Positions 5,541 through 9,634 of a DNA stretch of 9,634 nucleotides are shown here, piece after piece. The stretch is taken from contig JAPLWC010000050.1 in NCBI GenBank assembly GCA_026396845.1, positions 1-9,634 of the forward strand. Direction: 5' to 3'. The DNA comes from Candidatus Gottesmanbacteria bacterium (GTDB lineage: Bacteria > Patescibacteriota > Microgenomatia > UBA10105 > UBA927). The notes beneath the pieces are model-generated. The model searched no databases, was not told the DNA's origin, and worked only from the letters and a program-made list of their open reading frames with translations. A program made the position numbers and the translations under genes. The number at the start of each line of letters is the position of its first letter. Positions within the stretch are counted from its first letter, which is position 1.

Positions 5541-6560
5541 TTAACGGTTTGGATAGGATTTCCCAAGATGTGTATACGCGTGTTTCGTGGCAACGCGTCC
5601 GCGGGGAGAACGTTTAATAAATCCTATCTGCATCAAATAAGGCTCCAGTACCTCTTCCACCGTCCCGATATCTTCTGATAGTGCCGCGGCGATTGTCTCT
5701 ATGCCGACCGGCCCGCCGCCGAATGAGTCGATAAGTGTGGTAATGAGCCTCCTGTCCGAGGCGTCCAGGCCCGCTTCATCTATTTCCAACATCGCGAGTG
5801 ACCGGTCAAGTATTGTAGGCGTGATGGCACCGTCTCCCTCAACTTGCGCCACATCTCTTGCACGCTTGAGAAGCCGCAGTGCAATCCGCGGAGTCCCCCG
5901 GCTTCTTCGTGCAAGTTCAATTTTTGCTTTCGGATCAATCGTGATGTGCAGTTTTTCCGCAGCTCTTGTGATGATGGATTCCAGTTCTTTCGGGCAGTAG
6001 AAAGACAGCCGGTGGACGACACCGAACCGGTCGCGCATGGGAGAGGAAAGCAAGCCTACCCGGGTCGTGGCCCCGATAATCGTAAACCGTGGCAGGTCCA
6101 GGCGTAGAGTCCGTGCTGACGGGCCTTTTCCGATAACGATATCCAGGGCAAAATCTTCCATGGCGGGGTAGAGCGTTTCCTCAACGACTTTATTGAGCCT
6201 ATGAATTTCATCGATAAACAAAATATCTCCGGGAGCAAGATTGGTTAATATTGCGGCAAGGTCTCCCGCCCTTTCTATGGCGGGACCGCTCGTTACCCGG
6301 ACATTGACCCCCATTTCCCGGCCGATGATGTGTGCAAGTGTTGTTTTCCCGAGTCCCGGCGGGCCGTAAAGAAGGATGTGTTCCACCGGTTCCTTGCGTT
6401 TTTTGGCCGCAGTTATCGCGATCCGGATATTTTCCTTGACGGTTGCCTGGCCGGCAAACTCGCGCCACGTTGCGGCCCGAAGTGAGATGAAAAGTTTTTC
6501 TTCTTCCGGAGACACTTGCTCGCCGATAATATCTTTATTACTAATGTTTTTTGGTTTCAT
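5541..6560 (-). CDS. ruvB: Holliday junction branch migration ATPase RuvB
   Basis: RuvB is the hexameric AAA+ motor that pumps DNA through RuvA-bound Holliday junctions. The 339-residue protein has TWREFAGQ (31-38), Walker A GPPGLGKT (66-73), Walker B with ILFIDEIHRL (D117, E118), the YPAMEDF signature (131-137), sensor 1 GATTR (163-167), and SPMRDRFG (173-180) with the arginine-finger region. The C-terminal winged helix ends in SPRGRVATKHAYTHLG. Its length is normal for the family. The start ATG (6560) overlaps the ruvA stop as ATGA, so translation is probably coupled. The stop TAA (5543-5541) is directly adjacent to the stop of the convergent DsbA-like gene. It is the third gene of a ruvC-ruvA-ruvB operon. 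Confidence 0.97.
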   Translation of the reverse strand: MKPKNISNKDIIGEQVSPEEEKLFISLRAATWREFAGQATVKENIRIAITAAKKRKEPVEHILLYGPPGLGKTTLAHIIGREMGVNVRVTSGPAIERAGDLAAILTNLAPGDILFIDEIHRLNKVVEETLYPAMEDFALDIVIGKGPSARTLRLDLPRFTIIGATTRVGLLSSPMRDRFGVVHRLSFYCPKELESIITRAAEKLHITIDPKAKIELARRSRGTPRIALRLLKRARDVAQVEGDGAITPTILDRSLAMLEIDEAGLDASDRRLITTLIDSFGGGPVGIETIAAALSEDIGTVEEVLEPYLMQIGFIKRSPRGRVATKHAYTHLGKSYPNR

Positions 6561-7129
6561 TTTCCTAATAGCTTCAATGCGTGCCGTATTTTTTGTTCCA
6601 CGGTCACGTCTTTTGTATCAAGTTTTTTTAATGCCTCACGTATTTCCTGTTTGTCAAATCCCATGGAAGTAAGGGCTTCGACAATTTGTTTTGTTTCCGA
6701 AGAATCAGCGCCTGTTAGATCAAGCATGTGAGAGCTTCCGAGTTTACTTTTGAGTTCAATGATGATTTTTTGTGCGTTTTTGGTGCCTAAACGGGGGATA
6801 GTGGTAAAAAAATCAACATCGCTTTTCCTGACCGAATCCTCGACGGATTCGACCCCGCGGTCAACGACGTTAAGTGCTGTTTTAGGGCCAATGCCGGATA
6901 CGGTCAATAATAATTCAAACAGCACCAATTCCCGCTTTGAAGCGAATCCATACAGGTCAAATGCGTCTTCCCGTATGTGAGAGTGGATGAGTAGCGTATG
7001 CTGACGACCCGGTTTAATGCTGGCTAAATAACGCTCCGGTACGCGGACAACATACCCTACGCCATGAACGTCAATAATGAGAGGGTTATTGATATGGGAA
7101 TCTATGGTGCCGGTCAGCCTTCCGATCAT
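6557..7129 (-). CDS. ruvA: Holliday junction DNA-binding protein RuvA
   Basis: RuvA binds four-way junctions as a tetramer and recruits RuvB. The 190-residue protein has the N-terminal OB fold (MIGRLTGTI... GVGYVVRVP, about 1-62 ending DLYGFAS). The first helix-hairpin-helix is canonical (VSGIGPKTAL, 77-86). In the second, positions 111-119 read IPRLGTKNA where family members usually have a GIG-type turn. A variable acidic linker follows (about 135-147). The C-terminal RuvB-contacting domain includes EALTSMGFDKQEIREAL (151-167). Length and order match the family. AAGGA lies six bases before the ATG, and the start overlaps the ruvC stop by four bases (ATGA); the stop overlaps the ruvB start likewise. 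Confidence 0.96.
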   Translation of the reverse strand: MIGRLTGTIDSHINNPLIIDVHGVGYVVRVPERYLASIKPGRQHTLLIHSHIREDAFDLYGFASKRELVLFELLLTVSGIGPKTALNVVDRGVESVEDSVRKSDVDFFTTIPRLGTKNAQKIIIELKSKLGSSHMLDLTGADSSETKQIVEALTSMGFDKQEIREALKKLDTKDVTVEQKIRHALKLLGK

Positions 7130-7611
7130 ATGTGTTCCTTCATTCTGTAACTATATGCGTGTGTCATAGCAATTGCCAGCGCATCCGCAGTGTCGTCTAA
7201 GAGTGGCGCTTTACGCAGCTTAAGAATCCTGATTACCATAGCTATGACCTGTTTTTTATCCGCAGCACCATCCCCGGTAATTGCCCGTTTCACTGCAAGC
7301 GGAGTATATGATACCACAGGTACGCGTGCCTCTGCCGCCGCAAGCAGTATGACGCCGCGTGATTGCCCCACACCGATAGCTGTTGTCACGTTTGTTGCAA
7401 AGAACAATGCTTCAACACTCATGCAATCGGGATGAAATTTGCGGCACAATAACGTCATAGCTTTATGGATTGTGGCAAGCCTTTGTTCCGGTTTCTGATC
7501 CTTTTCCGTCGTAATGCAGCCGAATGATATGGGGGCGGGTTCAGGGGTATGTGTTTCGATAACCGCCCATCCCACACGCGCGATGCCGGGGTCTATTCCT
7601 AGTATTCTCAT
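7126..7611 (-). CDS. ruvC: Holliday junction resolvase RuvC
   Basis: RuvC is the dimeric endonuclease that cuts Holliday junctions. The 161-residue protein begins MRILGIDPGIARVGWAVIE, with catalytic D7 on the first strand of the RNase H fold. E67 is in SVEALFF. The pair D140 and D143 is in LLDDTADALAIAMTH. These match the four acidic residues of the family (D7, E66, D138, D141 in E. coli), so the enzyme should be active. VGQSRGVILLA and YTPLAVKRAITGDGAADKKQV are also conserved. It is the first gene of the minus-strand operon, with a promoter at 7626-7618 giving a leaderless start. It ends four bases inside ruvA. It is slightly shorter than E. coli RuvC, as expected for a protein lacking an extra C-terminal tail. 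Confidence 0.96.
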   Translation of the reverse strand: MRILGIDPGIARVGWAVIETHTPEPAPISFGCITTEKDQKPEQRLATIHKAMTLLCRKFHPDCMSVEALFFATNVTTAIGVGQSRGVILLAAAEARVPVVSYTPLAVKRAITGDGAADKKQVIAMVIRILKLRKAPLLDDTADALAIAMTHAYSYRMKEHI

Positions 7612-7626
7612 CCCTGTAGTTATATC
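7611..7626 (-). promoter_or_regulatory. Extended -10 promoter of the ruvCAB operon, leaderless start
   Basis: Read on the minus strand, TGATATAAC (7626 down to 7618) is an extended -10 box. Six bases separate it from the ruvC ATG (7611-7609), the same geometry as at secA and the ZIP gene, so the mRNA should start at the ATG. It shares the 31-base divergent region 7612-7642 with the plus-strand gene at 7643. Confidence 0.6.
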
Positions 7627-7642
7627 ATATAGGTACCATAGT

Positions 7643-8035
7643 ATGGAACTTGTGGTTCAGCTTTTTCTTGCTGTTGTCGTGTTTGGTGTCACGTTATCCG
7701 GCGGGAGTCTGGTGTGGCCGAAGGTAACCCACGCCCCGCGTCCGCAACTTCTCCAAGAGGTGCACGATACGGTAGTGAAGACACCGATAGGGAGTCAGGC
7801 GGCCCAGGTATTGGGCGTCACGGATGACAAAAATGTACAGCCGATTAACCTGGGGGAAATAGCAAATAACGCGTGGTCAGGGATAAAAAATGAAGCACAG
7901 AAACGCGCACAAATTATCCTTATGTCCCAGGTGACGGCACAACTGACCAACCAGTACGATAAGCTTCCTAAGGATCAGCAAAAAACACTGCAGGAGATTA
8001 TTTGTCACTCTTCGCCTTCGGGCGTGGTAAAATAA
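7643..8035 (+). CDS. Small secreted or membrane-anchored protein of unknown function
   Basis: ATG 7643 gives 130 residues. Longer versions starting at 7514 would read through ruvC and lack the signal sequence at the N-terminus, so 7643 is chosen. Residues 3-20 (LVVQLFLAVVVFGVTLSG) are a strongly hydrophobic signal peptide or anchor. The rest is soluble and mostly helical: LLQEVHDTVVKTPIGSQAAQ (36-55), VLGVTDDKNVQPINLGEIAN (56-75), then a long amphipathic helix (about 78-120) and a single cysteine, C121. I do not recognise a domain. I believe similar short exported proteins occur in Microgenomates genomes, which is recollection and not a search result. The gene is divergent from ruvC and four bases upstream of the ZIP gene, so it may share transcription with it. 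Confidence 0.75.
   Translation: MELVVQLFLAVVVFGVTLSGGSLVWPKVTHAPRPQLLQEVHDTVVKTPIGSQAAQVLGVTDDKNVQPINLGEIANNAWSGIKNEAQKRAQIILMSQVTAQLTNQYDKLPKDQQKTLQEIICHSSPSGVVK
8013..8024 (+). other. CGCC-TTCG-GGCG hairpin before the ZIP promoter
   Basis: CGCC (8013-8016) and GGCG (8021-8024) flank a TTCG tetraloop, the very stable C(UUCG)G type in RNA. It lies within the last codons of the preceding gene and just before the ZIP -10 box. The stem is only four base pairs and no T-run follows, so it is at most a weak pause or partial terminator. Confidence 0.3.
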
Positions 8036-8042
8036 CGCCATG
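8025..8042 (+). promoter_or_regulatory. Extended -10 promoter of the ZIP gene, leaderless start
   Basis: TGGTAAAAT (8025-8033) is identical to the secA box and again sits six bases before the ATG (8040). It is built from the last codons and stop of the preceding gene (GTG GTA AAA TAA). A -35-like TTGTCA lies at 8002-8007, but the 20-base spacing is longer than usual. The extended -10 may be sufficient. Confidence 0.55.
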
Positions 8043-8789
8043 GTGTTTGTCTATGCACTATCGGCAGTTACGATTGTAAGCCTTCTATCTCTGTTGGGAG
8101 CTGTGTTTATTGTGCTTCAGCGGAAAATTCTGGATTCCATCACGACCTATTTACTCGCTTTTTCATCGGGAATATTACTCGGGACCACGTTCTATGATTT
8201 AATTCCGGAAGGTTACAATGCTCTACAGGGGAATATATATACGTGGGTTATCGTGGGGCTCGTCGCGTTTTTTATCTTGGAAAAGTTTATCCATTGGCAT
8301 TCTCACGTTGAAGAGATGGAGGGGGGGATACCCTCCAAAAAACACGTTGCATACCTGACGCTTATCGGGGACGGCGTCCATAATTTTTTGGACGGTGCCA
8401 TTATCGGCGTCACATTTTTGACCAGTGTCCCGCTGGGTGTCGCGACAACGATTGCAGTCATTGCTCACGAGATACCGCATGAGCTCGGCGATTTTTTCCT
8501 TCTTATCTATGGGGGATTCAATAACAAAAAAGCACTCTGGTATAATTTTTTATCTGCGCTTACCGCTGTCGTGGGTACGGTTGTTATTTTTGTATTTTCC
8601 AAAGATGTGTTGGTAGTTTCACCGTATCTTATCGGCTTCGCAGCCGGAAATTTTCTCTACATAGCGGCATCGGACCTCATTCCGGAACTGCATGAAAAAC
8701 GGAACGTAAACATATCAATCATGCAAACCATTTTCCTCATCATCGGTATCGTACTTATGTGGATAGTTTCAACACATCTGAAAGGATAA
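8040..8789 (+). CDS. ZIP-family divalent metal transporter
   Basis: ZIP proteins move zinc or other divalent metals into the cytoplasm through the inner membrane. The 249-residue protein has about eight hydrophobic segments. The family core is clear: a TM4 motif GDGVHNFLDG with H114, N115 and D118, and a TM5 motif AHEIPHELGDF with H143, E144, H147 and E148, which form the binuclear metal site. The loop at 85-101 contains HWHSHVEEMEGG, a short His/acidic stretch typical of the cytoplasmic metal-sensing loop. The first segment leads into LLAFSSGILLGTTFYDLIPE (38-57), also usual in the family. The metal is probably zinc, but specificity cannot be read from sequence. The gene has its own leaderless-type promoter overlapping the end of the upstream gene, and prfB follows after ten bases. 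Confidence 0.92.
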   Translation: MVFVYALSAVTIVSLLSLLGAVFIVLQRKILDSITTYLLAFSSGILLGTTFYDLIPEGYNALQGNIYTWVIVGLVAFFILEKFIHWHSHVEEMEGGIPSKKHVAYLTLIGDGVHNFLDGAIIGVTFLTSVPLGVATTIAVIAHEIPHELGDFFLLIYGGFNNKKALWYNFLSALTAVVGTVVIFVFSKDVLVVSPYLIGFAAGNFLYIAASDLIPELHEKRNVNISIMQTIFLIIGIVLMWIVSTHLKG

Positions 8790-8799
8790 CGGTACTTGT

Positions 8800-9634
8800 A
8801 TGGATGAATCATTGATTACCCGCACCCGCGAACTTGTTACCAAACTCGATCTTGACAGGAAACGCAAATCGATCAGAGAGATTGAAGCGCTCTCGTCTCA
8901 CCCGGACTTTTGGAAAGACCCGTCCGCCGCAAGTAAAAAAATGAAAGAAATGGCGGCTTTACAGAAAGAGGTTGAGGAAGGGGAGATGCTGGAGCTGTAT
9001 CTTGCCGAAGGCCGCGAAAAAGAACTGGTGCGGGAGCTTGACCGCATGGAGTTTGCCCTGTATTTATCCGGCCCGTATGACCGGGGGGACGCGATTTTTG
9101 CCATTCATTCGGAGCAGGGGGGCACGGAGGCCATGGATTGGACAAGTATGCTCTACCGCATGTATACGCGCTATATCGAACGAAAAGGCTGGTCTTCCGA
9201 AGAAATCGACTACACGCCCGGCGACGAGGCAGGTATCAAAAGCGTCACGTTAAACGTGACAGGTCACTACGCGTATGGTTTTCTTAAAGCGGAAGTGGGC
9301 GTGCACCGGCTGGTGCGCCAGTCGCCCTTCAACTCTGATAAGTTACGTCAAACCTCGTTTGCCATGGTGGAGGTGCTGCCGGTTGTTGAGGATAATGCCG
9401 CGGTTGATATCAAAGAAGACGATCTCGTGTGGGATTTTTTCCGGTCAGGAGGAAAAGGCGGTCAAAACGTCAACAAAGTTTCTACCGCCGTCCGCTTGCT
9501 GCACAAGCCGACCGGTATCATCGTGATGAGTCAGGCGCAGCGCTACCAAGGGCAAAATCGCGAATATGCCCTTAAAGTGCTGCGCGCTAAATTATGGGAA
9601 AAGGAACAGGAAAAGAGGCTCGCGGAAGAAAAAA
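8800..9634 (+). CDS. prfB: Peptide chain release factor 2 (partial, runs off the window)
   Basis: RF2 recognises UGA and UAA stop codons and triggers peptide release. ATG 8800 opens 278 codons with no stop before the window end. The SPF tripeptide (175-177, in VRQSPFNSDKLRQTSF) identifies RF2 rather than RF1. The catalytic GGQ is at 220-222 in SGGKGGQNVNKVSTAVRL. N-terminal LDLDRKRKSIREIE and DFWKDP match domain 1. There is no in-frame UGA at the position of the classic +1 programmed frameshift (here CTC GAT), so synthesis is not autoregulated that way. The GGQ loop has one residue more than the usual SGAGGQ and Asn where His is common. It starts ten bases after the ZIP stop, with AAAGGA a little far upstream (about 8781-8786), and is probably co-transcribed with it. 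The last residues (KLWEKEQEKRLAEEK) suggest about 80-90 residues are missing. Confidence 0.93.
   Translation, partial: MDESLITRTRELVTKLDLDRKRKSIREIEALSSHPDFWKDPSAASKKMKEMAALQKEVEEGEMLELYLAEGREKELVRELDRMEFALYLSGPYDRGDAIFAIHSEQGGTEAMDWTSMLYRMYTRYIERKGWSSEEIDYTPGDEAGIKSVTLNVTGHYAYGFLKAEVGVHRLVRQSPFNSDKLRQTSFAMVEVLPVVEDNAAVDIKEDDLVWDFFRSGGKGGQNVNKVSTAVRLLHKPTGIIVMSQAQRYQGQNREYALKVLRAKLWEKEQEKRLAEEK

Noticed and set aside
7514..7642. Upstream extension of the unknown secreted protein to 7514.
   Set aside because: It would overlap ruvC antisense and bury a clear signal peptide; ATG 7643 gives a hydrophobic N-terminus at the right place.
8013..8024. Intrinsic terminator between the secreted protein gene and the ZIP gene.
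   Set aside because: A four-pair stem with no following T-run; it is reported only as a small hairpin.
8972..9526. Other-frame open stretches within the prfB region on both strands.
   Set aside because: The RF2 frame (SPF, GGQ) is continuous from 8800 to the window end and explains the region.

Overview
The window looks like chromosome from a small-genome bacterium of the Candidate Phyla Radiation, most likely Microgenomates-like. This placement rests on recognition, not on a search. The evidence is very tight gene packing, promoters whose -10 box sits directly against the start codon, membrane-anchored thioredoxin-fold (DsbA-type) proteins, a small secreted protein of unknown function next to ruvC, and the sequence style of SecA. 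UGA is used as a stop and a release factor 2 gene is present, so the code is standard and UGA is not recoded to glycine.

Layout, left to right. The tail of a methyltransferase/spermidine-synthase-like gene (2-181) overlaps the start of secA (153-2728). secA is split into two frames by an apparent internal deletion of about 46 codons. A gene-poor stretch (2729-3002) holds a strong hairpin, small GCGAAG repeats and possibly a broken small gene. It leads into a strikingly AT-rich radical SAM gene with a SPASM-like C-terminus (3003-4208), which looks foreign. Next come two DsbA-like genes: the first has lost its middle (4328-4677), the second is intact (4701-5540). The second meets ruvB stop to stop with no spacer. 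The Holliday-junction operon ruvC-ruvA-ruvB occupies the minus strand (7611 down to 5541) with 4-base ATGA overlaps. A 31-base divergent promoter region separates ruvC from a plus-strand group: a secreted protein of unknown function (7643-8035), a ZIP-family metal transporter (8040-8789) and prfB (8800 to the window end).

The genes fall into protein export (SecA), oxidative folding outside the membrane (DsbA-like pair), recombination (RuvABC), metal uptake (ZIP) and translation termination (RF2). The most notable observations are: two clean, frame-changing internal deletions in otherwise well-preserved genes, one of them normally essential; an identical promoter/start arrangement, TGnTAnAAY followed by six bases and ATG, at secA, ruvC and the ZIP gene, implying leaderless mRNAs; and the AT-rich radical SAM island. 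I found no mobile-element genes, CRISPR array, tRNA or rRNA, and no convincing evidence of an entirely new multi-gene system.
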